Shown here in pieces: positions 22,888-34,214 of a stretch of DNA of 64,000 nucleotides. A program made the translations under genes and the position numbers. The notes below the pieces were generated by a model. That model had not been told where the DNA came from. It made no database searches and saw only the letters and a program-made list of their open reading frames with translations. The DNA is from Papaver somniferum (Eukaryota; Streptophyta; Magnoliopsida; Ranunculales; Papaveraceae), in the NCBI RefSeq assembly GCF_003573695.1, contig NC_039360.1, positions 119,932,336-119,996,335 of the forward strand, given 5' to 3'. Every line of letters begins with the position of its first letter. Within the stretch, counting starts at the first letter, position 1.

Positions 22888-24480
22888 TTACTATCCTTTT
22901 CTTTTCTTTAGAAAATTGCTCTGATCTTCAAAATTTCATTACAGCTTTGAACAAAATCAAAAGAATATACAGTCTCTAATTAGTTGGGTGCATAGATTAA
23001 TGCACAAGATCCTTTAGGCTCATAGGTTTTTGTACAAACTACTTATTTTGACTGCGAGTGCGAGGTGATCAATTTTTTTCTACTAGTAGTATAGGATTGT
23101 CAAATAACATACGACAATTAGCAGAGAATTCACTGTGATTATAAATGCCAATTAATGTGAGATATCGTATGCGTATCATGTGCAGTATATTTTTCTTGCA
23201 CGTCTACATTGCCCTTATAAATGAAATCAGAGAATACATCTGATTTCCAAATAATTATTACTAGCTCCATTAGCATAGCCTGCATAGGTACTTAAAACTG
23301 AAACATTTTTTTTTTCTTTCCTGCGGTCACTTCCCACTGAATGGAGGAGCTTTGTGGAAAAGTTATCATTCCTACCGCGGCGCTGGGTTTTCCTCTTAAG
23401 AGAGGCACATTAATTATTGTTAGTAATACTCACCAGCCAGTATTACGGTGCGACTGAACAACTTAATTATGTGGCGTTTTGTAAGGGAGATGCACATGCT
23501 AAGAGGAAGAGTGAATTCATGTGATGGTTTTGATTGCTATTGGAAATTCGCAATTCGAAAGAAAATAAATAAACTGAAGCGAAGAGTAGGTGGTGGGTCT
23601 GCAAATCTTTTTCATAAATACTAGCAGCAAATTTCAAAAAGGCGGTGTGACTCAGTGTAGGAGGTTTGGTAGGAATGTAGGATAACTAACTCGATAGGAA
23701 ACACGAATTTCTAAGTTTCGAGCAAACAAAGGTGCCATGAAGTTTATGATCCTTCCGCACATGAATTCACCTTTACAATGTGTCCAATGTGTTGTACCTA
23801 AGCATCACGTGATATCTCAGTTTCCCTGATTTTATTTTAGTTTTACAAGTGTGGTGTGGTGGATACATATGGAGGATACGGATGCTACGAATGTTAGCCA
23901 AAGCATCTGGGAGTGTGTAATCCAGACAAGTGGGCTAGGTAGATGTTGGTGGTGCATGGTTAAATTGGTTGGATATTATGATGGATAGACACAGTATTTT
24001 GCATTGAGTTCAAGAAATTAGGCGCTTCGTTATGGGATACAGTGCAATTATTTACTCCAACATTCCTCTTTTCTCTCTTCTAACTCACATGCTCTTGGAA
24101 CTAGTACTTTGGAGTCTTTTCCTATTCTACTTAATTGGTTTTGTTGGGTCATCAAAACTCATAATCATTCAGTTCATGGAACCATATAATGCAGTGTACA
24201 ATCCATGCATGAGCTTTGGGTTATACAAGATACTATAGCGCATTACTATGATACTATCTATCAGTTGTCGTGGCAAAAGTCATAAACCGTTTCCCTGTCC
24301 GTCACCCATGATAGATGTCCAGCACTCTATCGGCAAAACTCTCTAAATAACCGTTCAAACCAGGGCATCCGACCTGTTTACCACCTAAAAAGTCCATTGA
24401 TATATTAGGGCAAGTGTTTTTTTTTTCTTTTGCCGGGAAGATGAATATATATCGACTAGCAAATAGGTTTACAATTTCAT
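22888..24480. other. Intergenic region, nothing recognised
   Basis: AT-rich DNA with no frame showing family resemblance. The open stretch at 24032-24238 is short, hydrophobic and lacks any supporting signal. No repeat structure was noticed. Confidence 0.5.
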
Positions 24481-26410
24481 TTTTACCATAAATATTGGTA
24501 ATAATGTTAGATTTTTGAACTCTTTGCTGCAACTGTAAGGACATATGTTGGAGGTTTTTCTATCCTAGCTTCCTTTGCTATGTAGTTTGTTGTTGAGGTA
24601 TATCTTGTACTTCTATACTTCCCTGAACTTGGGGTAGATTTTTTTAAATCATCTTGGCTTTTTGAAGATGTTTTCCGCTATCCAATTAATTTATGTATTT
24701 ACCTTGTTAATTATGTCGGCCAAGACCTTGCAACCAATGACTATAGAAACACTTGACAAGATATTTTCCTTTAACCAGGTAGTCGCATGTAGCAAGGCAT
24801 TTGATTCTGCATGAAAAGCCGAGGTGGCCCATTCCGATCCCGTCAATAAATGCATAACAATCTCATGATCCACTGAGTAAAGGATAAAGGCGTAACGCAT
24901 AGTTGAATCTTCTTTCCTAAATGGGGCATCAATAAAGATTTTCCAATCGGTGTTTAAGTCCGACCATTTTTTTCTCATTGAATTTCCTAATCTAGGATTA
25001 AGACCCCTATGGATGCCTTTAGGAGGAGCCTACTGAAGAAATCTATTAATTTGTTCAATTAATTTTATCGATTTATGAGTTTCCTTGTCGAAAACTACCG
25101 TGTGCTTCCAGATGAACCATAGAATGGTGGCTATTTTATCCGAAAGTTGAGCCAAGTCTGGGTCCAATAACCAATTCATGGCCCACAAACTAATTGAGTC
25201 TGAGTTGTCTCTTGTGTTAATAGTTTCAAGGGAAAGTCTAAACCAAATAGCTCTCGCAAAAAGGTAAAAATATGGAGAAAAAAATGTTGCTCTATTTTCT
25301 GTTCCCGAGAATTGCACATCTAAGAATGGGTATCGATAGCTGAGTTATGCGCTCCAAGTATGGTGGAAGTTGGTAAGGTCCTCTGCGATGGTTTCCATAT
25401 AAATAATCTTACTCTTAGGATAACATGAATTCCCCATATCTTTTTCCGAGGAAATTCTATAAGATTGTCATTTTCTCGATCTTGTTTAGTTAGAAAACTG
25501 TAGATATTCCTTACTGAGAAGATTCATGAATGATGATGCTTCCATCTAATTTAGTCTTGTTCTTGTTTTCTTGGCGTAATTGCTTGAATTTTTTGCTCTG
25601 ACGTCTTCGAGAAAATATTTGTTAAGTTTTTCTTGATCCCATTCATTTTCTTTTGTTATCAAATTTGGAACCAATTGTGGTGTCGGCTCTTGCAAATGAG
25701 TTGGTTCTATGATTGTCTTGGTATTAAGTATCCAACTGTCATCCCAATTTTTTGCGGAGGCTCCATTTTTGACTTGCCACAAAAAGTTATCCTTAATTAA
25801 ATTTAATACTTTTTGGATACTCGTCCAAATCTAATTTTTTTTAGAAGATCTAGTTGCTTCTAGAAGGTTGCCTTTTGGGGAGTATTTGGATTCTAGGATT
25901 TGTGCCCATAGTTGGTAACGCTGCGTGATTAGTCTACCAGTCAGTTTTCTGAGTAGTGTTATATTAAAAAGATGTGGGTTTTTAATTTCCAGTCCTCCTT
26001 GAGAAATCGACTTGCAGATACTGGTCCAAGCTCTTATGAATCCTCATCTGCTCTTAGATTTATCCTGATTCCACAAGAAGTCCTTTTGGATACTATCCGT
26101 TCGATCGAGATTTTCTTAAGTAAGAACATACATTTTCATTTGGTAAGTTGGGTAATCTTGGAGAATAGATTTTATTAACACTATTCTACCTGCTTGAGAA
26201 AGAAGCTTTGATTTCCAGCCTTGAAGGGTAGCATAGTATTTTTGTAGGAGAGGTTCAATTTTTTTTTTCTTATTTTTGTAGAAGAAAAGAGGGGTACCGA
26301 AATATTTACTAGTTTATTCATCATTAGCAGGACGTTTAGGATTCTTGCTATGATTTTCCCATGTTTTCGGTGATGCGATGACTAAAGTAAATGCCAGATT
26401 TTTGAAGGTT
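24480..26410 (-). mobile_element. Antisense LINE fragment: RT thumb, zf-RVT, RNase H
   Basis: Read on the minus strand from about 26,410: the RT part includes a YFGTPLFFYKNKK-like block and LQGWKSKLLSQAGRIVLIKSIL (about 26,220-26,140), the region after the catalytic site. MWQVKNGASAKNWDDSW follows (25,782), then WFRLSLETIN, ILWFIWKHTVVF (about 25,260-25,090), and an RNase H with FIDAPFRKED, HAESNALLHATTWL and VIGCKVLADII (24,940-24,700), ending near 24,500 with YIAKEAR. Many stops and frameshifts interrupt it. It is 5'-truncated and lacks endonuclease and catalytic RT. Confidence 0.85.
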
Positions 26411-26514
26411 AACCATTTGCAAAAATGGTTAAAACATGACAGTCAAATCATATGATTTCAGCGTTATTTATTTTTCTATTTTCCCTGATAATCAAAAGGA
26501 AAGAAATATAAAAT

Positions 26515-26546
26515 ACTTATATAGGAACGATTTTTTAAGGACTAAT
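26515..26546. repeat. Extra copy of the transposon's left end
   Basis: ACTTATATAGGAACGATTTT followed by TTTAAGGA repeats the left TIR about 107 bp upstream of the complete element, without a partner end. It is a scar of an earlier insertion or a local duplication. Confidence 0.7.
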
Positions 26547-26623
26547 AAAATATAAAGCAAAAACTAAACAAACTCCTGTAATATGAGAGTAGACGAAGGG
26601 ACCACATAAGGTGGAAGTAAACT

Positions 26624-28137
26624 TATATAGGAACGATTTTTTAGGGACCATGGTTTTTTTGGGGGACCATGATCTTATTAGGCCAACCTACCTATACTTA
26701 TAAGGGGTGTCCCAAAGTTAGGTAAATACCCATTTATCCTTTACTTTAATTTAAATTAAAACTAACTTAATAATTATATAAATCTAATCATATACATCTA
26801 ATCTAAATGAATTTATTAACCAAAATCAAAATCAAATCAAAATCAAAAGAACAATCAAAAATTTTTAGTTTTGAAAAAAAGTTTATTCTCTTCTTCTTCT
26901 CTCTTTGCTTGACGTTCCTGGTTCGATTGAAAAACCCATCAATCTTTTTAATTCGTTTTTGGATAGGAAAATTGAGTAGAAATCATCAAAATATGGTTTA
27001 AATGGATGTTAAAGTGGCATGTTCGGTTAGGAATAATTTTTTAAAAAAAAACTAGTTTTGTAACCGAACATTCTGAAACCAAGAACACGAAGAACACTTC
27101 GGTTATCACGAATTTGATTTTTCATAACCAAACTCCGAGTTCGGTTGGTTCGCAAAAAATTCTAAAACTAGTTAGTAACCGAACTCTACCCATAATACAA
27201 AAAAAAAGTAACCGAACTGTGTTATTTTTCCTACTATGTTGAGTTATGATATAACCAAACTTTACCTACCTTGTTCGGTTGGTTCGCAAAACTTTCTAAA
27301 ACTATCTAGTAACCGAACTCTACTTATATTCCAAAAAGAATTTTTTTTTCCAATGTAACCGAACTGTGTTATTTTTCCTACTATGTTGAGTTTCAATTTA
27401 ACCGAACTTGTTCCACTATGTTCGGTTTGTTCGCAAAAAATCTTGAAAAACCGAACTCTTCACTAATTGCATACATGTGGAGTTCGGTTAGATATGTTGT
27501 TGGGTTAAAGTTTGCGAACCAACCAAACATTATTCTGTAAGTCTTATAAACAAAGTTCGGTAACCTGCGTGTATGGAAAAGGTAACCGAACAGCTAAAAA
27601 CCTCCATTAAAGAACGAGTTCGGTAACCTGCGTATATGGAAAAGGTAACCGAACTACACTTTCAGATGAGTTCGGTAACCTGTTCTTCACATAAGGTAAC
27701 CGAACAAGCCCAAATCTACCCTAAAAATTTACAGTTTTTTGAAAATTTGGAGCAATTCAACCAACATTATCTAAGTTTGAAACATACCTGGGTACCCAAA
27801 TACTCTTTCTTCGGTTGTGGTTGGTAAAATCCTTTGTTTTTCATGTTTTCCTTCTTCATCTTCTCCAACTTTACTCTCTCAATAATTCTGCTTCTTTTAA
27901 AAAAAAAGCCATCTGATTTTTAAATCTCATTAATTATTTTTAACTTAATCATTTTAGTAATCACTACACTAATTAACACTAATTAATCATTACCAAAAAA
28001 TTAATCAAGAGGGTAATTTAGGTATTAATATAAATATCTAGATAAGGGGTGACCTAGATTTACTTCTAATGTCTTTACCCAAAATAAAACCATGGTCCCC
28101 AAAATAACCATGATCTACAAAAAACCGTTCTTATATA
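26624..28137. mobile_element. Non-autonomous DNA transposon with imperfect TIRs (about 1.5 kb)
   Basis: GGAACGATTTTTTAGGGACC at 26630 and the reverse complement of the sequence ending at 28131 (AGAACGGTTTTTTGTAGATC) pair as terminal inverted repeats that extend about 55 bp, including ATGGT and GGGGACCATG. TATATA flanks both ends (26624-26629 and 28132-28137) as the likely target duplication. No transposase is encoded. The interior carries many copies of TTCGGTTACC/GGTAACCGAA. The superfamily is uncertain. Confidence 0.75.
27555..27705. repeat. Three tandem hairpin units, GTTCGGTAACC/GGTAACCGAAC
   Basis: Units at 27555-27591, 27618-27654 and 27670-27705 each consist of GTTCGGTAACCT, a 13-14-base loop and AGGTAACCGAAC. 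The arms pair at 11 of 12 positions, so each unit could form a hairpin. The same heptamer-like core recurs in both orientations through 27,080-27,540. Confidence 0.8.
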
Positions 28138-28375
28138 GCATATTGGATGAAATTATGGGCCAAATCATTGGGTATCTCGTGAGTAAAACTGTAGAGATGA
28201 AATCTTGGATGATAAGTTGGATGCCTTAATATAGTTGTTTATTTATCAATGGAACAACAGATGTTTCACAGTTTAAAATAAAAACTAGTTTTTGACACTC
28301 TCTCAATCATAATTTTATGAAATCCCACATGTTTGGCTAGTCGATAAGCAGAAAATTTAACACTAGTGGGTGCTT

Positions 28376-28560
28376 TCAGGAACTTAAGCTTGGCACATCA
28401 TCAAGGATATTTCTGGAGCTGTTTCGAGCAATAACAACGACGCTGGACTGGTGTTCGCAAATGGCTTCATCAAAGTTTAGCTTTACTTCATCAACTCTAG
28501 GAGGCACCCAAATCTGCCTCTCAGGATGTAGCATGTCAGGTTCCATTATAATAGTAAATT
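28376..28560 (-). pseudogene. RNase H-like (RVT_3) fragment of a LINE
   Basis: Minus-strand translation shows WVPPRVDEVKLNFDEAI and SVVVIARNSSRNIL, the beginning of a plant RVT_3 domain as found at the end of L1 ORF2 (compare VKINMDAAF at 9.3 kb). Only the first part is present. The region from 28,561 to the Gypsy LTR shows nothing further. Confidence 0.65.
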
Positions 28561-28924
28561 CATGATAAATAATCAGCGGGAAGCTTATGTGAACCAACAA
28601 ACTTTGATCCTCCTTGGCCTTTGAATGCTTGTAGTTGTTAATTATCTTGGGAACATACACTCAAGTGCTCGTATACATATGCGAGAATAACTTGTATTCA
28701 ATATGAACACAAGATAAATGTTAGAGAAGACATATGCGATAAAAGCTTGTGTTCCGTTCAATCTTATTTTTGAAGTCTAACGATCATATTTATAGGGATC
28801 ATGGAGACATACCCCCATGAACAGGTGCGCCTTTAGCGATACATTGACCAACTTACATACATTATAGAGCATTTTTTTACATGTACTTGATCTTTCCACC
28901 TCTATACTTATCCTTTGAGATTTT

Positions 28925-29926
28925 TGTATGTACACCTTTCATCATCTACCACGTGTACAGAAAGAAACACGTGGAAGGCATGCTAAACCAGATATCAAAA
29001 CATGATAACAAGCATCTCATCAGAAGATGCCACCGGTCAGCAGATCTGACGGTCAGGGACAGAAGATCACAGAGGTATGATAGCTTAGAGGAGCACCAGA
29101 TAATACCCCTTGGGTGTTAATACACCCAATCCCGAGGAAGATCCCAGATCAACGGATGAGAGGAAGTTTGAATGACACAGATGTGACCAGATAAAGAGAC
29201 ACTTGTTTGACACGAGCAGACATCCATCTACCCGCATTAAATACCAAAGAGATATACACGTGTTAATCAGCTCGTGGAAGAAGCGAGGATAACCTTTCGT
29301 ATTCAAGCTTAGGCCGCATCATATGCCGAAGACCTCTGCGTAATGGGAACAAAGCACAAGAAGATAAGATTACAACGGCACCTCAGAAGTGGGACCCACG
29401 TTCCAACCCTATAAATACCCCTGACCACTAAGAGAGAAGGGGTCGACCGATCCAGAGAAAAGATAGGAGAATATAGGAGAGAGAAATAGGAAGAGTAAGT
29501 GATCCCCCTACTTCCACAGACCTATGTGTACTCTAAAATCATTTGACTATCTTTGTAATCATTCAATACATAGTGAAACACCAACCCCGTGGATGTAGGC
29601 CTTAGTGCCGAACCACGTAAATCTTTGTCTCATTTATATTTCAGCACTTTACATTCAACATTGAACGTCATGTGCTTTACATTTATGTTTGATTCTCTGT
29701 TTACCCCTTTTATACGAACATTATTCATGATAATATTCGACTAGACAATGACAAGCCCGAAGGCTTAGAGTCGATGAATCGATATAATCATCCCCTTTAC
29801 ATATACGACGTACAATTTCAGAATTAGAATGTATGCGATTATTGTTTGTGAACACGTGGATGGCTTCGAGATTTATGTGTTCACAATCTGGAACACGTGG
29901 ATGGCTTCGAGATTTATGTGTTCACA
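28925..29926 (+). repeat. Gypsy 5' LTR (1002 bp)
   Basis: It begins TGTATGTACACC and ends TGTGTTCACA. TATAAATA at 29410-29417 is the likely promoter TATA box, with the transcript start about 30 bp on. By eye I count roughly 35 differences from the 3' LTR, about 96-97% identity. The last 80 bp contain a 41-bp tandem duplication (AACACGTGGATGGCTTCGAG...). Confidence 0.95.
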
Positions 29927-29929
29927 ATC

Positions 29930-29946
29930 TGGCGCTAGAAACAGGG
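29930..29946 (+). other. Gypsy primer-binding site
   Basis: TGGCGCTAGAAACAGGG begins three bases after the LTR. Its TGGCGC start is typical of plant Gypsy primer sites. I cannot name the tRNA with confidence. Confidence 0.7.
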
Positions 29947-30437
29947 ACTTTGTCCCGGTAAAAGATTTATCTTATCCTGTGATTTCACCTTAAACGTGCA
30001 TTATGGTTGTGCCATATTCTGGGTTCAGCGTGCTTTCAAAACCTTTTTTATTCTGGGTTCATGGTCTTCATTTTCACAAACACCATTTCAAAGCAGACAA
30101 ATCCACGACTATCTATCACAGATTTGCACGTGAGGCGTTTTTCTTTTAAAACTAAGACTTAATAATCCAGATTCATGAGTTCTCGCTACGGATATGCCTT
30201 TTCAAGAGTTTTCCTTTTCAAAAGTAGTCTGAAAACAAGGTCCATGATTGTTTATTAGAGGATTTTTATTGCGAAAACTAGACCGATGGAGTCTCTATGT
30301 TTCTCTTTTATTAAGGCCCTTGGGAAGCTCATTTCCTTTTATTCCACAAATTTTGCGGATACGAATTGCACTAACCCGATCCTCGTGGATATCTTTGGTT
30401 CTCTTTATTTATTCCCCTATGAAGAAAAGGACTAAAA

Positions 30438-33170
30438 ATGGAAAATATACTAGAGGTAGGAAAAACCAAAGCCTCATCAAAGGAGACACCGAGGATTATC
30501 CCGGTCATGACCCGAAGCAAGCAGAAAGGATACAAAGCTAAAACAACTACTCAGAGGCAGGATGCTGCGGAAATCACCCCACCTATGAACACTAACTCCA
30601 TTGAAGCCGCGACTCTCAAAGCAGCAGCCACAAAGAACAACGCAACTGTTGCGGCCCTCCAGGCTACAGAAGCTAACAAGACTTTGGTTTCAAACCAAAT
30701 CCATCAACAAAGAGAAGGGGTGGCAGAATCTATGACACATCATCCCGCACATCCACCAGTCTTCGGAATGCCGTCAACCAACGGTCAGAATCAAACCATA
30801 CCAGTGGTTTTAGTACCGGGGGTGGAAGCTCAACCGAGGGGACCAAACTTGGAGATACCAACAATTGAAGCTGATACTCTACCACCCTTAATACACACAG
30901 TAGACGAAGGGGGAACTATGGCCGTAGGGGTACAAGCCGGAACTCCCAATCAGGGATCAAACCAGTCCCACCGACTGGTGGTAGAGCTCGAAGAATTGAA
31001 AAAGAGCCAGCAGGTCTACACAGATGTCGTAGCTCTTCTGGCCAGAGAGAACCAAGACTTGAAAGATAGGATTTCCCAAAGCACGAAGACTAGCCAACAA
31101 CTGGACGAAGCAAATTCTAAGGCACCAGAGCCTAATCGAGACCGAAGAATCATCCTAGCAAACGCCGCTAGGGGAAGCAGTGCATCTGATCCGGAATATG
31201 CCGCCGAAGACTTAGACTATTATGACAGTGAAGATCGAAGAAAGAAACACTCAACTGAGCATGAGAACATGGGACATTACCGCGCAATGGAAGAGCTGCG
31301 TGATGAGATGATGGCTGAGATCAGGCAGTTAAAAGCCAGACAAGGCGGAGGAAGGCTTGAAGAGGTGATGAAAGAGGCTAATTCCACGCCCCTTACTCAT
31401 CGCCTGGCAAATACCCCCATTTCGTTAAAGTGCCCTGTCCCAACTTTTGAATGCTATGACGGATCCAGTGATCCCGCGGCACATATCCGGTATGATAATC
31501 GTATCTTAGCCCGATGGAGTTAAAACGACGCCGTCCTCTGTAGGTATTTCCCATCAAGTCTGAAGGGATCGGCTTTGTCTTGGTTTGACAACCTGCCACC
31601 TGATTCCATCAACTCCTACGATCAACTCGCAGAGAAATTCTTGAGAACCTACATGTACAACAAAGCTGTCAACACCGGAATGGATAAAATTTTTTCTCTG
31701 GCAATTGGTTACAAGGAGAACACGAGGGAATACACCAACAGATGGCACAAGATCTTCCAAGCCATAGGGAGTGTGGATCCCGTAGTGAGCATCAACTGCT
31801 ACAAGTGGGGATTAGACCGAATGAGTCCACTATTTGTTGAGATCCACGGAAGCGTACCTAAGACAGAAGGAGATCTTCGAATAATTATTGAGAAGTATGC
31901 TCGTCTTGAAGAAATCCAGTGTGAGAACCTGAGGGCACAAACGCAGAGGTCTCACCGTACCAATTCCGCAGAACAAACCAGCGGGGCCAAAAGAAATAGC
32001 TCAGTGGAACGACCGCACGAAGATAAGAAGGAACGAAGAGATGAACGACGAAAAGACGATCGAAAATTCGAAGATCAGGTTTACACGAAGCTCAATGCTA
32101 GCTACGCTTGGATCTTGCGAGAGATCAAAGGAAGGGAAAATTTGGAGTGGCCGTGGTCTAAGGGAAAACAACCCCCAAGGACCGAGAAGTCTAAAGATTA
32201 CTGTGAGTATTATTGCTTCAATGGACACCAGACCGAGAAATGCAAAAACCTCAAAATAATGATCCAAAAATTGATTGATGCTGGCGAACTCAAGCAATAC
32301 ATACGAAAGGAAGTCACCGAAGATATATCCAAACGAACCAAGCAAGTCCAACTTCCAGAGGGAAACCGCATAATCAACACCATCTCGTGTTCCGAAGCCG
32401 CAGGGCCCTCACTTACAGCGCAGATAGGAAAGAGGCTACGAAAGCAATTCGAAGACCACTGCGAATTATATAAGATTGATGGCGTAGAGGTGGACGAGCA
32501 CGAAGAGTGGATGAACGCACCTATCATCTTCGATACTGAAGATATCGAAGAAGATATGGAAGATCATAACGATCCCTTGGTCCTCACACTACCAGTGGCC
32601 GGATGTAACCTCAAAAAGATCCTCATCGACGGGGGAAGCTCAGTGAACGTTCTATTCTACGACGCCTTCAAACGGATGAAGCTCCATGATGAACAGCTGA
32701 TGACCTCTTATTACACCATCTACGGGTTCAACGGAGCGCCGACAAAGCCATTGGGAGACATCGTGTTGCAGGTGAACGCCGGGCCCATGAAAGTAGAAAC
32801 ACGATTCAGCGTGGTAGACGCCCCATCCCCCTATAACACCATTATTGGACGAAAGTGGGTACATAAACTCAAGGGAGTGGCAGCAACTTACTACCAATAT
32901 CTCAGGTTCCTTACACCCGAGGAAGTAATGGAAATCAAGGGAGATCGGGTCTCTGCAAAAGAGTGCCAGGCCACTCAGGATCGTATCAACAACGAACAGG
33001 AAGAGCAGCGAAAAACCCGAAGGATCAAAAATAAAGAAGCTACGAAAGAAAAGGCCATAGACCTGTTCCTCAAGGAAACCGCAGGGAAGGGCTTGCCAAA
33101 AGATGATAATGTCCTTAACACAGAGGCAAGTACTTCAACATCCAACGAAGGACAGAAACATACCAAATAA
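30438..33170 (+). pseudogene. Gypsy gag-protease (two nonsense codons)
   Basis: The frame opens at MENILEVGKTKASSK. It contains an acidic and coiled N-terminal part, then the retrotransposon gag domain: the VPTFECYDGSSDPAAHI entry, an in-frame TAA at 31521-31523, then NDAVLCRYFPSSLKGSALSW and RTYMYNKAVNTGMDKIF in the same frame. A zinc knuckle-like CEYYCFNGHQTEKC follows (about 32,200). The aspartic protease is marked by ILIDGGSSVNVLFYDAFKRM (about 32,620), the Tat/Athila form of the active site. A TAA at 33168-33170 ends this part, but the same frame continues directly into pol, so in an intact relative this would be one gag-pol frame. Confidence 0.92.
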
Positions 33171-34214
33171 CAATTAAAGAACATCCCAGTCCTTGGGGAC
33201 CCGAAGCCGGTGTTCACACCAGTGGAGCCCGTAAAAGAAATCAACATAGGACGGAAGAAAACCCGAAGATTAGGGACCATAATGGACGAAGAAAGAGAAG
33301 ATTCCTTAACCAAATTACTTAAAGAATACGCGGATGTATTCGCCTGGAAGTTAGGAGACATGCCGGGGATTGATCCAAAAATAATCCAACACGAGCTTCG
33401 CATCAAACCAGGGACGCCACCTTTCAGGCAGAAAATAAGAAAAGTTGCACTAGAGTATCATAAGGCAGTAGAAAAAGAACTTCGGAAACTACTAGAAGCA
33501 GGCTTCATCAAGGAAGTCAAATACCCAACATGGATCTCCAACATGGTCGTCGTTCCTAAGAAAAATGGAGGGGTTAGGATATGCATCGACTTTACTAACC
33601 TCAACAAGGCATGTCCAAAAGACAGCTATCCCCTACCGAGCATAAATCAACTGGTTGAAGCAGTGGAAGGGTACGAAGAGCTGTCATTCATGGACGGATA
33701 TTCTGGTTACAACCAAGTAGACCTGGCAGAAGAAGATCAACTACACACAGCATTCTACACCCCGCATGGCCTTTATTGCTAAACTAGAATGTCCTTTGGA
33801 CTTCGAAACGCAGGGGAAACTTTCCAGAGAATGGTCGATGCTATCTTCAGGCCATGGATTGGTAGTACCCTAGAAGTCTACGTTAATGACATGCTCGTCA
33901 AAAGTAGGTTGCGCAAATATCACCACCAGGACCTAAGAGATATTTTAGAAGTAATGAGGAAACATCACATGAAAGTAAATCCAGAAAAATGCACCTTCGG
34001 TGTCACCTCAGGGAAATTCCTCGGATATCTGGTAACAAAAAGGGGTATTGAGGTAGACCCCGCGAAGATTCAGGCCATAGTGGAAATGCCATCTCCGAAG
34101 AATTTAAAAGAAGTGCAAAAGCTCAATGGGTCCTTAGCAGCCTTGGGCAGATTTATTTTTTCCGATCCTCGGACAAATGCAAACATTTTTCAATATTCTC
34201 AAAAAAGGGAGTAA
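33171..34214 (+). pseudogene. Gypsy reverse transcriptase (nonsense, YVND active site)
   Basis: RT fingers and palm are clear: IQHELRIKPGTPPFRQK, SNMVVVPKKNGGVRICIDF, NKACPKDSYPLP and FMDGYSGYNQV. A TAA at 33780-33782 replaces the codon before TRMSFGLRNAGETFQRM. The catalytic YVDD box reads YVND (about 33,880), losing one metal-binding aspartate, which should abolish polymerase activity. FLGYLVTKRGIEVDPAKI follows. A frameshift near 34,180 leads into the next frame. Confidence 0.93.

Noticed and set aside
24032..24238. Short hydrophobic frame that might be a small membrane protein
   Set aside because: No promoter signal, no similarity, and AT-rich context; chance is more likely.
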